Shown here: positions 1 through 6,141 of the stretch, in pieces
Numbering within the stretch: the stretch's first letter is position 1
Layout of the letters: every line of letters starts with the position of its first letter
NCBI GenBank assembly: GCA_028718405.1
Contig: JAQULV010000089.1
Span: forward strand, 1 to 6,246
Direction of reading: 5' to 3'
DNA: 6,246 nt
Source of the DNA: Smithellaceae bacterium
Lineage (GTDB): Bacteria > Desulfobacterota > Syntrophia > Syntrophales > JAQULV01
Notes under the pieces: generated by a model
The model's input: only the letters and a program-made list of their open reading frames with translations
What the model was told of the DNA's origin: nothing
The model's database searches: none
Program-made: the position numbers and the translations under genes

Positions 1-50
1 TCTTCGCTACGCCTAAATACCGGTTTTTTCATCATCCGTCAACGCAAGGG

Positions 51-92
51 TCAGATATTAGCCTCCAGTTGGGATCTGCCGGTTCAGATATT
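51..92. repeat. 9-bp direct repeat TCAGATATT, period 33
   Basis: TCAGATATT occurs at 51-59 and again at 84-92. Including the preceding bases, 11 of 12 positions match (GG[G/T]TCAGATATT). The 33-base period is close to three helical turns, so a protein bound at both copies would sit on the same face of the DNA. The right copy lies just before a -10-like element (96-101), so it may be an operator for the kinase gene. The assignment is by position only; two copies of 9 bases can also arise by chance or belong to the tail of an upstream coding region. Confidence 0.3.
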
Positions 93-95
93 GCA

Positions 96-101
96 TAAAA
101 T
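96..101 (+). promoter_or_regulatory. Possible -10 element for the kinase gene
   Basis: TAAAAT matches five of six positions of the sigma-70 -10 consensus and sits about 66 bases before the kinase start. No good -35 hexamer lies 16-18 bases upstream; the nearest similar one, TTGGGA at 69-74, is 21 bases away. It could be an activator-dependent promoter or simply a chance AT-rich stretch. Confidence 0.22.
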
Positions 102-167
102 TTAGCGGGTTGTCTTTCTTTTCAACCTCAACACGGCGGCGTCCGCAAACCGGGAGAGGGTCGGCAG

Positions 168-2036
168 ATGAGGGAATTACGTGTTTTGATCATAGAGGAC
201 TCCGAGGCGGATGCCCTGCTGCTCGTCCGCGAATTGCGGCGCCACTACGAAATTACATTCGAACGTGTCGACACTGCCGCCACCATGGAGCGCGTTCTGA
301 CTGAAAAACCGTGGGACCTGATCCTCTCCGACTACATGATCCCGAACTTTGGTGGCGTGGACGCCCTGCTTCTCTCCCAGAAGAGCGGGATAGATGTCCC
401 CTTTATCATCGTCTCCGGGGCGATTGGCGAAGACACGGCCGTAGAGGTAATGAAGGCCGGAGCCCACGACTACATTATGAAAGACAACCTGAAGCGTCTC
501 ATCCCCGCCATCGACCGAGAGCTCCAGGAGGCTGAGGTCCGCCGGAAGCGACGGGAGGTGGAAGAGGCTTTGCGGGAAAGCGAAGAGCGGTACCGCGCCT
601 TCTTCCAGACCTCGAAGGCCTGCGTCTTCATCACCCGCCGGGACGGCAGGCTTATCGACGCCAACGAGGCGGCCGTGGAACTATTCGGCTACGCAAGCAG
701 AGAGGAACTCTTTCAAATAGCCGTTACGGATCTGTACGTGAACGCGGAGGACCGCCGCCGGATGGGAGAATTGATCGCGAAAGACGGTTTCGTCAAAGAC
801 TTCACCACCACGATGAGGAAAAAAGACGGCTCCCTTATCTTTGCGCTGGTTAACGCCGTACCCAAGAGGAATAGCCAGGGGAAGATCTTCGCCTACCAGG
901 GAACGATCGTCGATTTAACGGAGCGGGTCCGCATGGAGGAGAACTTAAAAAACGCCGAAGAGTGGCAACGCAAGCTCTTCAACGAGGCTACGGATGCCAT
1001 AGTTGTAGCGGAGTATGACTCCGGTATCATCGTCGACTGCAATGACGCGGCCACCGTTCTCTTCGGCCGTGACAGGGCGGAAATCGTCGGCCAGCCTCAG
1101 CGCGTTTTACACCCACCTCATATGATCGGCGGTGACGGTTTCTCCAGAACCTTCCGCAAGCTCATCGATATCCTCGATGGAGAGTCGACAGAAAGCGAGG
1201 TGATCACAAAGGCCGGTCACATCCGAACGGTATCTATCAAGACCAGCCTCTTCGAGCATGAGGGGAAGAGGCTTATCTTGGGGATCTTTCGCGACACGAC
1301 GGAACAGAAGCTCACGCAGGAGGAATTAGCACGCGTCCGCATTCTCGAGGCGATGGGTATCTTGGCGGGGGGCATCGCCCACGATTTCAATAACCTCCTC
1401 ACCGTGATCCTCGGCAACGTAAGCATGGCCAAGAACTGCATCGACCCCGCGGATAGGGCGTACGAAAAATTGGTGAAGGCGGAACGCGCCAGCCTTCAAT
1501 CCAAGGACCTTTCCGCACGACTGATCACGTTCTCACGGGGAGGCGAACCCATCAGGCGCAAGGTCCGGTTGGACCGCTTTCTGGAGGAGACCGCTGTTCT
1601 GGCGGCGGGCGGGTTAGAGCGTTGTAGCTTTCTCTTCCCGGAAGGGCTTTGGCCGGCGATGATCGATGAAAGACAGATGCGTCAGGTAGTATATCATCTG
1701 CTCACCAATGCCTTTGAGAACACCCCGAAAGATACAATCGTTCATGTCAGCGCCGAGAACGTTTCGCTGGAGGCCAACGAAATCCTCCTCCTGAAGGAAG
1801 GCAACTACGTGCGTTGGTCGGTGAAGGACGAGGGCACAGGCATCGCCCCCGAGAACCTGCCCAATATCTTTGATCCCTACTTTACCACCAAACCGATGGG
1901 ACCGGAGAAGGGCGTGGGACTGGGACTGACGGTCTGTTACTCCATCGTCAAAAGGCACGGCGGAATCATCACCGTGGATTCCGCGCCCGGCGAGGGTTCG
2001 ACTTTCCACGTCTATCTCCAGGCCGCGGAAGACTGA
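168..2036 (+). CDS. Soluble receiver-PAS-PAS hybrid histidine kinase
   Basis: A 622-residue sensor kinase that should autophosphorylate on histidine with ATP and pass the phosphate to a response regulator. An N-terminal receiver domain (about 4-120) has the acidic pair E10/D11, phosphoacceptor D55 in SDYMIP, S83 and K105, so it looks competent. Two PAS sensor domains follow (about 139-256 and 266-380). The dimerisation/phosphotransfer domain has H405 in GGIAHDFNNLL. The ATPase domain shows N514 (N box), D554 in KDEGTGI (G1), FDPYFTTK (F box) and GVGLGL from 582 (G2). No membrane segment or signal peptide is visible, so it is cytoplasmic and presumably senses an internal signal or is driven through its own receiver. 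The order receiver-first with no C-terminal receiver suggests it sits in the middle of a phosphorelay. The ATG at 168 has GGGAGAGG eight bases upstream and lies directly before the receiver. No partner regulator is in the window. Family call is secure; ligand and target are unknown. Confidence 0.95.
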   Translation: MRELRVLIIEDSEADALLLVRELRRHYEITFERVDTAATMERVLTEKPWDLILSDYMIPNFGGVDALLLSQKSGIDVPFIIVSGAIGEDTAVEVMKAGAHDYIMKDNLKRLIPAIDRELQEAEVRRKRREVEEALRESEERYRAFFQTSKACVFITRRDGRLIDANEAAVELFGYASREELFQIAVTDLYVNAEDRRRMGELIAKDGFVKDFTTTMRKKDGSLIFALVNAVPKRNSQGKIFAYQGTIVDLTERVRMEENLKNAEEWQRKLFNEATDAIVVAEYDSGIIVDCNDAATVLFGRDRAEIVGQPQRVLHPPHMIGGDGFSRTFRKLIDILDGESTESEVITKAGHIRTVSIKTSLFEHEGKRLILGIFRDTTEQKLTQEELARVRILEAMGILAGGIAHDFNNLLTVILGNVSMAKNCIDPADRAYEKLVKAERASLQSKDLSARLITFSRGGEPIRRKVRLDRFLEETAVLAAGGLERCSFLFPEGLWPAMIDERQMRQVVYHLLTNAFENTPKDTIVHVSAENVSLEANEILLLKEGNYVRWSVKDEGTGIAPENLPNIFDPYFTTKPMGPEKGVGLGLTVCYSIVKRHGGIITVDSAPGEGSTFHVYLQAAED

Positions 2037-2075
2037 CGGGAATTTCCCGGCACTGCGATTCTGCCCACCGTCGGT

Positions 2076-2120
2076 ACATTGTCAACGATCGGCAAATAAC
2101 CAAATATCTCTTGACAATGT
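2076..2120. repeat. Perfect 10-bp inverted repeat upstream of rmuC
   Basis: ACATTGTCAA at 2076-2085 and TTGACAATGT at 2111-2120 are exact reverse complements, separated by 25 AT-rich bases. The right arm contains a perfect sigma-70 -35 hexamer (TTGACA, 2111-2116) pointing toward rmuC, and the left arm carries the same hexamer on the opposite strand. It could be a paired binding site for a regulator that blocks or activates the rmuC promoter, or a stem-loop in RNA. It is unlikely to be an intrinsic terminator for the kinase gene: the stem is AT-rich, the loop is long, and the following bases are CTACCCCC rather than a T run. Confidence 0.5.
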
Positions 2121-2139
2121 CTACCCCCTTCGCTTAGTT
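2111..2139 (+). promoter_or_regulatory. Candidate rmuC promoter (strong -35, weak -10)
   Basis: TTGACA at 2111-2116 is a perfect -35 hexamer. At 17-base spacing the -10 position reads TTAGTT (2134-2139), which matches the consensus poorly. A better hexamer, CATAAT at 2146-2151, is 29 bases away, too far for this -35, and a start from it would fall in the Shine-Dalgarno region. If TTGACA is used, the promoter probably needs help from an activator, perhaps acting at the inverted repeat that covers the -35. Confidence 0.35.
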
Positions 2140-2140
2140 C

Positions 2141-2167
2141 TGGGCCATAATCAAACGGGAAGGCCCA
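2141..2167 (+). promoter_or_regulatory. Hairpin overlapping the rmuC ribosome binding site
   Basis: TGGGCC (2141-2146) and GGCCCA (2162-2167) form a perfect 6-bp GC-rich stem with a 15-base loop. The Shine-Dalgarno GGGAAGG (2157-2163) lies in the loop and the start of the 3' arm, ten bases before the ATG at 2174. If the stem forms in the mRNA it could partly mask ribosome binding. No regulator or ligand is suggested by the sequence. Confidence 0.3.
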
Positions 2168-2173
2168 TACCCC

Positions 2174-3439
2174 ATGCTATTTTACGGCATCTTTCTTTTC
2201 CTGCTTATAGTACTGGTCCTCGTCATTTGGCTGGTATTGCGCAATCTTGGCGCCGCAGGACGCTTCGACGGCCTGGAGAAATACCTGGAACGCATCGAAC
2301 GGGCTTTCCGTGAAGAAGTGGCGCAGAACCGCGAGGAGGCAACCCTTAACAACCGTCAGCAACGTGAGGAACTGAGCTGTTCGATCCGCGATTTCGCCAG
2401 CATTCAAAAAAGCCAGTTGGATATCTTCGCGGAACAACTCAAGGCCCTTTCCACTTCCAATGAATCCCGCCTGGAGAAGATGCGCGATACCGTCGAAGTG
2501 CGGCTGAAGGAACTCCAATCAGACAACAACCTCAAGCTGGAACAGATGCGGGCCGTGGTGGATGAAAAACTCCACGACACGTTGGAGAAGCGGTTGGGTG
2601 AATCATTCAAGCTTGTCAGCGAGCGGCTGGAGTTGGTCCATAAGGGCCTGGGCGAGATGCAGACCCTCGCCTCAGGGGTGGGCGATTTGAAGAAGGTGCT
2701 CACCAACGTGAAGACCAGGGGTACCTTTGGCGAAATACAGTTGGGCAACCTCCTGGAGCAGATACTCGCTCCTGAACAGTACGAGGCCAACGTCGTTACC
2801 AAGAAGGGAAGCGCCAACCGGGTGGAGTTCGCGATCAAATTCCCCGGACGTGGCGAACCCAAAGAACTGTTGTGGCTCCCCATCGACGCCAAGTTTCCTC
2901 AGGAGGATTACCTGCGGCTTCTGGAAGCCCAGGAAAAGGGAAATCCCCTTCTCGTTGACGATGCCTCGCGACAATTGGAGCGGGCGATAAAGGAGATGGC
3001 GAAGAACATCCGCGACAAGTATCTCGATCCCCCCCATACGACCGACTTCGCCCTCATGTTCCTGCCCACAGAGGGACTCTACGCCGAAGTCCTGAGGCGC
3101 ACCGGGCTCTTCGAGCAGTTGCAGCGCGAGTATCGGGTTAATGTCACCGGTCCCACGACTCTGGCCGCTTTTCTCAACAGTCTCCAGATGGGGTTTCGGA
3201 CACTGGCCATTGAGAAGCGCTCCAGTGAGGTATGGACGCTACTGGGGACGGTGAAAACCGAATTTTCCTCCTTCGGCTTAATCCTGGAGAAAACGCAGAA
3301 GAAGCTTCAGGAAGCGAGCAACACCATCGATGTCGCGGCCAGGAGATCGCGGGTCATCGAAAGGAAACTCAAGACCGTCCAAGGGATACCGTCCGGCGAG
3401 GAAGTTCAATCCGGAGAAGCTCTAGAAGACGAACCGTAG
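2174..3439 (+). CDS. rmuC: RmuC-family DNA recombination protein
   Basis: A 421-residue member of the RmuC family, which in E. coli limits inversions between short inverted repeats and is predicted to carry a PD-(D/E)XK nuclease fold. The order of parts is typical: an N-terminal membrane anchor (about 4-23), a long charged coiled coil (about 30-160), then the conserved RmuC domain (about 160-395). Family hallmarks are TRGTFGEIQLGNLLEQ with E187, and LPIDAKFPQEDY with D238 and K240, which fit the predicted active site, followed by TTDFALMFLPTEGLYAEVL. The C-terminus is an acidic tail. It should be held at the inner membrane with its nuclease-like domain in the cytoplasm. It is somewhat shorter than the E. 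coli protein (about 475 residues), within family range. The ATG at 2174 has GGGAAGG ten bases upstream and leads straight into the anchor helix. The neighbours give no functional link. Nuclease activity is inferred from the family. Confidence 0.94.
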   Translation: MLFYGIFLFLLIVLVLVIWLVLRNLGAAGRFDGLEKYLERIERAFREEVAQNREEATLNNRQQREELSCSIRDFASIQKSQLDIFAEQLKALSTSNESRLEKMRDTVEVRLKELQSDNNLKLEQMRAVVDEKLHDTLEKRLGESFKLVSERLELVHKGLGEMQTLASGVGDLKKVLTNVKTRGTFGEIQLGNLLEQILAPEQYEANVVTKKGSANRVEFAIKFPGRGEPKELLWLPIDAKFPQEDYLRLLEAQEKGNPLLVDDASRQLERAIKEMAKNIRDKYLDPPHTTDFALMFLPTEGLYAEVLRRTGLFEQLQREYRVNVTGPTTLAAFLNSLQMGFRTLAIEKRSSEVWTLLGTVKTEFSSFGLILEKTQKKLQEASNTIDVAARRSRVIERKLKTVQGIPSGEEVQSGEALEDEP

Positions 3440-3573
3440 TCGCGCCGCCAGTATCATCAAAGCGAAACAGTTGGCGTTGCTGAAACGCCGCCGCAATCTG
3501 CAATAGCCGTTGGGCTTCTTTCTCTCGCCCTAACTCCGGCCAAAGATGATAATGCACCATAAGGGACAAAAGC
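3440..3573. other. Gap between rmuC and the barrel gene
   Basis: No convincing gene is seen. A Shine-Dalgarno (AAGGGA, 3561-3566) lies seven bases before the downstream ATG. GATAAT at 3548-3553 matches the -10 consensus in five of six positions, but it has no -35 partner and would give a leader of only about 14 bases. The rmuC frame stays open past its TAG for 40 codons, up to a TAA at 3560-3562. Confidence 0.4.
3473..3489 (+). terminator. Small hairpin after rmuC, possible weak terminator
   Basis: GGCGTT (3473-3478) and AACGCC (3484-3489) form a perfect 6-bp stem with a 5-base loop, 33 bases after the rmuC stop codon. A second tiny stem (AGCC/GGCT, 3505-3516 region) is followed by a pyrimidine-rich run. 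Neither has a proper T tract, so intrinsic termination is doubtful. Confidence 0.22.
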
Positions 3574-4395
3574 ATGCGTGTCGTTAACCGGAAATGCCTC
3601 CTGATCATGGCCTTATTGGTCTTCCTTCCCTGCGCAACCTCCCAAGCCGAAAGCAGCTTGGAGATGGGGGTCGGCCTGCAGCGCTTCGATTACGAGGAAA
3701 AACTCACGGCGCCCGCCAAGAGCAGCGAGAGGGGGTTTTTACCCGGCATCTATGGAAATATCGATACCCGTTTAAACATGCTCTATCTGCGTCTGTCGGG
3801 AAGTTACGCCGGCGGCGATCTCACTTACGACGGATCACTCCAGGATGACACTCCCTTCGCCACCGACGACAATCCCCAGGCTCTCGTAAAGATTGAAGCC
3901 GTCGCCGGCTGCCGAGTTTGGGACACACCGCGATTTTCCGTCACGCCCTACGCGGGCTACGGATACCGCTACTGGAGACGGGGCCAAGCGAAGGCCCCCA
4001 ACTACCGTGAAGATTACAGCTGGCAATACCTTCCCTTGGGGGTCCTCATAGAGGGAAGGCTCGATGACAGATGGTCCTGGGGGCTGAATGTGGAGGCGTT
4101 TGTCGCCGTTGACGGCACCATGAAGACCTTTATCTCCGCTATCGATCCCACGGCGACGGACACCACTTACAAACTCAAAGACAAAATCGGCTGGCACGCG
4201 GATCTTCCTGTCAGATACAGGATTGGGGGGAACTGGGTCTTGGTTTGCACCCCTTGGTTTGACTACAACTCATCGCGGCAGAGCGACTATGTGGAGCACA
4301 GAAACCTTCTCGGCCTAGTTGATTATGTGACATACGAGCCGGCGAGCCGAACCTACCAGTACGGGCTGAATCTGGGATTGGCCCTATTTTTGTGA
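3574..4395 (+). CDS. Secreted, probable outer-membrane beta-barrel protein of unknown function
   Basis: A 273-residue protein I do not recognise by name. It begins with a clear Sec signal peptide: basic R2, R6 and K7, a hydrophobic core from about L9 to L18, and a likely cut after SQA at residue 25. The mature part has no hydrophobic helix. It is rich in alternating polar/non-polar and aromatic stretches such as MGVGLQRFDY, MLYLRLSGSY, VTPYAGYGYRYW and WSWGLNVEAF, which is how beta-barrel strands look. The last strand, YQYGLNLGLALFL, resembles a C-terminal barrel assembly signal, though it ends in FL rather than a final aromatic. The mature protein of about 248 residues would suit a small barrel of roughly 8-12 strands. 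Two cysteines remain after processing (C113 and C225). The C20 in the signal is preceded by proline, so it is not a lipobox. The ATG at 3574 has AAGGGA seven bases upstream. A structural or transport role is possible; a soluble periplasmic beta protein is the alternative. Confidence 0.8.
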   Translation: MRVVNRKCLLIMALLVFLPCATSQAESSLEMGVGLQRFDYEEKLTAPAKSSERGFLPGIYGNIDTRLNMLYLRLSGSYAGGDLTYDGSLQDDTPFATDDNPQALVKIEAVAGCRVWDTPRFSVTPYAGYGYRYWRRGQAKAPNYREDYSWQYLPLGVLIEGRLDDRWSWGLNVEAFVAVDGTMKTFISAIDPTATDTTYKLKDKIGWHADLPVRYRIGGNWVLVCTPWFDYNSSRQSDYVEHRNLLGLVDYVTYEPASRTYQYGLNLGLALFL

Positions 4396-4424
4396 CGGGT
4401 GCCCCGAAATCATTTTTAAACGGG

Positions 4425-4433
4425 TATGATAAT
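4425..4433 (+). promoter_or_regulatory. -10-like element before the cyclase gene
   Basis: TATGATAAT holds two overlapping five-of-six matches to the -10 consensus (TATGAT 4425-4430 and GATAAT 4428-4433). Transcription would start near 4440, leaving a leader of about 55 bases before the GTG. No recognisable -35 hexamer lies at the right spacing upstream. Confidence 0.3.
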
Positions 4434-4446
4434 TGCTTTTTTCTAA

Positions 4447-4458
4447 CCCCAAACGGGG
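4447..4458 (+). promoter_or_regulatory. CCCC/GGGG mini-hairpin at a Shine-Dalgarno-like site
   Basis: CCCC (4447-4450) can pair with GGGG (4455-4458) across a 4-base loop. The GGGG is the core of the only Shine-Dalgarno-like sequence (GGGGAAG, 4455-4461) in front of the mini-ORF ATG at 4463, so pairing would hide it. The stem is only four pairs long. Confidence 0.22.
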
Positions 4459-4462
4459 AAGC

Positions 4463-4498
4463 ATGCACGACGATACCATTGCCGGGCAGGTAAAGTGA
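4463..4498 (+). CDS. Possible 11-residue leader peptide overlapping the cyclase start
   Basis: ATG at 4463 opens a frame encoding MHDDTIAGQVK that ends at TGA 4496-4498. This TGA overlaps the GTG start of the cyclase gene (4495-4497) in the form GTGA, an arrangement typical of translational coupling. GGGGAAG (4455-4461) precedes the ATG but is closer than ideal. If translated, ribosomes finishing here could restart at the GTG, which has only a modest, close ribosome binding site of its own. A frame this short can easily arise by chance, and no conservation data are available, so this is a hypothesis. Confidence 0.25.
   Translation: MHDDTIAGQVK
4484..4490 (+). promoter_or_regulatory. Ribosome binding site for the GTG start of the cyclase
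   Basis: GGGCAGG ends four bases before the GTG at 4495, closer than the usual 5-9 bases and weaker than the sites of the other three genes. It supports the GTG start mainly because nothing better exists: the frame is closed upstream by TAA at 4444-4446, with no ATG, GTG or TTG in between, and the first in-frame ATG downstream lies beyond the membrane region. Confidence 0.45.
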
Positions 4499-6141
4499 CA
4501 AGACAAAAGACGTCTCAACATTCATATGGTCTGGAAAACGCCGATCGGATTCTTATCATCATCGTCCTGGCTGTGGGTGCGATACTGGTGGCGTATTTCT
4601 ACAGCTCTGACACTCTCACTTCGCTGCTCTATCTTATTCCCATTATACTGTCCTCTCTCTGGTGGCGGAACAAAGGCATTGTGGCGGCAGCCTTATTCTC
4701 AGCCCTGCTCATCGGCGACCACGTTTGGAACCAGACGCTGGACGTGGGTCTCGATTCCTATCGTGTGATCGTATTCTTCGTGAGCGCGATACTGATCTCG
4801 GTGCTCAAAGGACAGACGGTGGCGGCGCAAAATGAAACGGCCAATCTACAGATGACGCTTTCCGAAACGGAGGACAAGCATCGGAGCCTGATCAACAGTG
4901 TTAATGCCGGTGTTCTGGTGCATACCTTTGGCCCCGGCGGTCGGATTATCAAGGCCAACCCGGCCTTCGTAAGGATGATGGGCTACTCCTCCCTCGATGA
5001 TTTGCTGGAGGTTCCCTTCTCGGAGCTGCTGGCCTCCGCCGAGGAAAACGTCAGAATCTCCGAGACCCTCCATCGTCTCAAGTTTCTCAAGGACGAACAC
5101 ATCAAGTTTGCCAGAAAGAACGGCACGAAGCTCTGCGGCCTGGTGAATTCGCAGTTAGAGTATCCGCAGGACGGGCCACCCTTGATCTATACGACGGTGG
5201 AGGATGTTACTGCCAGCTTGCACCTTAGGACAGCCTTCCGCGAGGCCCAGGCTCTTCAGACGGCTCTCTTCGAAAATACAGCGGCCATCATGCTGATCGT
5301 CGAGGCCGACGATACGATTGTCAGTGCCAATGCCAACTTCGAGATCCTGACGGGCTATCTGCGCAGCGACGTGGAAGGAAAGAAGAAATGGACCGAGTTC
5401 ATTCTGAAGGACCAATGGATCAGGATCCACACCTATCAATCGCTGAAGAGACCAGATGACGAGAAGGCGCCGCGCAGTTACGAAACATTGCTGGTGGACC
5501 GCAAGGGCGGTATTCGCAATGTCTTCCTTACCATCTCTTCCGTTGAGGGCGGCGAGAAACCCTTGACGATGGTCGAGATCACTGAACGCCGGCATATCGA
5601 AGAGGCCTTGAGGGAAAGTGCGAAGCGTCACTTTAAGATGAGTATCACCGACGGTCTTACGAAGCTATATAACTCGAGACATTTCTACAACCAGTTGCAG
5701 ACGGAGGTAGATCGGGCAACCCGCCATGGTTATCCTTTGACGCTGTTGCTGATGGACGTAGACAATTTCAAGCACTTTAACGACAGCTACGGACACCTGG
5801 AGGGTGACGGCGTCCTCGTTCGTCTGGCCAGGGTAATCGAGCATTCCATCCGCGCCAGCGACACGGCTTACCGATACGGCGGCGAAGAATTCGTTGTCCT
5901 CCTGCCCGAGACGTCTCTCGATAAGGGTCTCATCGTGGCAGAGCGTATTCGTGCCGACTTCAAGGAGGAGATATTCATACCCAACGCCGCCGATAGAATA
6001 AGCGCCACCGTCAGCATCGGCGTCGCCCAGTATCGTCCTTCCGAAGAACCCACCTCCTTTGTGGAGAGGGCTGACCAGAGTATGTACCGCGCCAAGCAGA
6101 GCGGAAAGAACAAGGTCGTCGCTGAGACGGCCCCCGTCTAA
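4495..6141 (+). CDS. Membrane-bound PAS-PAS-GGDEF diguanylate cyclase
   Basis: A 548-residue enzyme predicted to make the second messenger c-di-GMP from two GTP. The N-terminus has four hydrophobic segments (about 19-36, 41-57, 61-78 and 89-104) forming a small membrane sensor of no family I can name with certainty. Two PAS domains follow (about 126-240 and 247-365), then a GGDEF domain (about 380-545) facing the cytoplasm. The catalytic domain looks intact: metal-binding D421 in MDVDNFKHFNDSYGH, signature GGEEF at 462-466, and the product-inhibition site RxxD (R453-D456) exactly five residues before it. It is therefore likely active and subject to feedback inhibition by c-di-GMP. No EAL or HD-GYP phosphodiesterase domain is attached. 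The start is GTG; see the ribosome binding site and mini-ORF entries. The stop TAA overlaps the stop codon of the minus-strand gene on the right. The signal sensed and the c-di-GMP target are not evident from the neighbours. Confidence 0.94.
   Translation: MTRQKTSQHSYGLENADRILIIIVLAVGAILVAYFYSSDTLTSLLYLIPIILSSLWWRNKGIVAAALFSALLIGDHVWNQTLDVGLDSYRVIVFFVSAILISVLKGQTVAAQNETANLQMTLSETEDKHRSLINSVNAGVLVHTFGPGGRIIKANPAFVRMMGYSSLDDLLEVPFSELLASAEENVRISETLHRLKFLKDEHIKFARKNGTKLCGLVNSQLEYPQDGPPLIYTTVEDVTASLHLRTAFREAQALQTALFENTAAIMLIVEADDTIVSANANFEILTGYLRSDVEGKKKWTEFILKDQWIRIHTYQSLKRPDDEKAPRSYETLLVDRKGGIRNVFLTISSVEGGEKPLTMVEITERRHIEEALRESAKRHFKMSITDGLTKLYNSRHFYNQLQTEVDRATRHGYPLTLLLMDVDNFKHFNDSYGHLEGDGVLVRLARVIEHSIRASDTAYRYGGEEFVVLLPETSLDKGLIVAERIRADFKEEIFIPNAADRISATVSIGVAQYRPSEEPTSFVERADQSMYRAKQSGKNKVVAETAPV

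Larger units (their letters stand above)
1..167. other. Left-edge region, no assignable gene; leader of the kinase gene
   Basis: No complete gene can be supported here. Plus-strand frame 1 is open from the window edge to a TAG at 103-105, and frame 3 is open from the edge to a TAA at 96-98. Either could be the tail of an upstream gene, but open runs of about 32-34 codons at an edge are expected by chance. On the minus strand, an ATG-ATG-AAA-AAA start at 35 would run off the left edge as a divergent gene; it has no good ribosome binding site. A run of six T at 24-29 has no clear stem in front of it. The last 60 bases lead to the kinase start at 168, with a purine-rich Shine-Dalgarno (GGGAGAGG, 152-159) eight bases before the ATG. 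The flanking sequence to the left would settle which reading is right. Confidence 0.4.
4396..4494. other. Gap between the barrel gene and the cyclase gene
   Basis: This gap begins right after the TGA with CGGG-TGC-CCCG (4396-4406), a 4-bp stem with a tight loop, followed a few bases later by TTTTT (4413-4417). It is too weak to call a terminator. The rest holds the -10-like element, a small CCCC/GGGG hairpin and the mini-ORF listed separately. I see no match to a c-di-GMP riboswitch, which would have been a natural thing to expect before a cyclase. Confidence 0.4.

Noticed and set aside
1..35. Divergent minus-strand gene beginning ATG-ATG-AAA-AAA at 35
   Set aside because: Only about 11 codons are visible and there is no well-placed ribosome binding site, so it is mentioned in the edge region but not called.
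2037..2049. Palindrome CGGGAA-T-TTCCCG directly after the kinase stop codon
   Set aside because: Only about four base pairs can form with a realistic loop and no T tract follows, so it is not supported as a terminator.
3426..3506. Frame ending in a basic helical stretch (SIIKAKQLALLKRRRNLQ) after rmuC, suggesting a frameshifted tail or small gene
   Set aside because: It has no plausible start codon or ribosome binding site, and rmuC is complete without it.
3369..3608. Minus-strand frame of 79 codons open across the rmuC/barrel gap
   Set aside because: It overlaps both neighbouring genes, has no good ribosome binding site, and its residues suggest no known family; most likely chance.
3631..3636. 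Cysteine at residue 20 of the barrel protein as a lipoprotein attachment site
   Set aside because: The preceding residues are FLP; proline just before the cysteine does not fit a lipobox, while SQA at 23-25 fits signal peptidase I.
4396..4494. c-di-GMP riboswitch before the cyclase gene
   Set aside because: No recognisable conserved riboswitch core was found, and the gap is short and AT-rich with only tiny stems.
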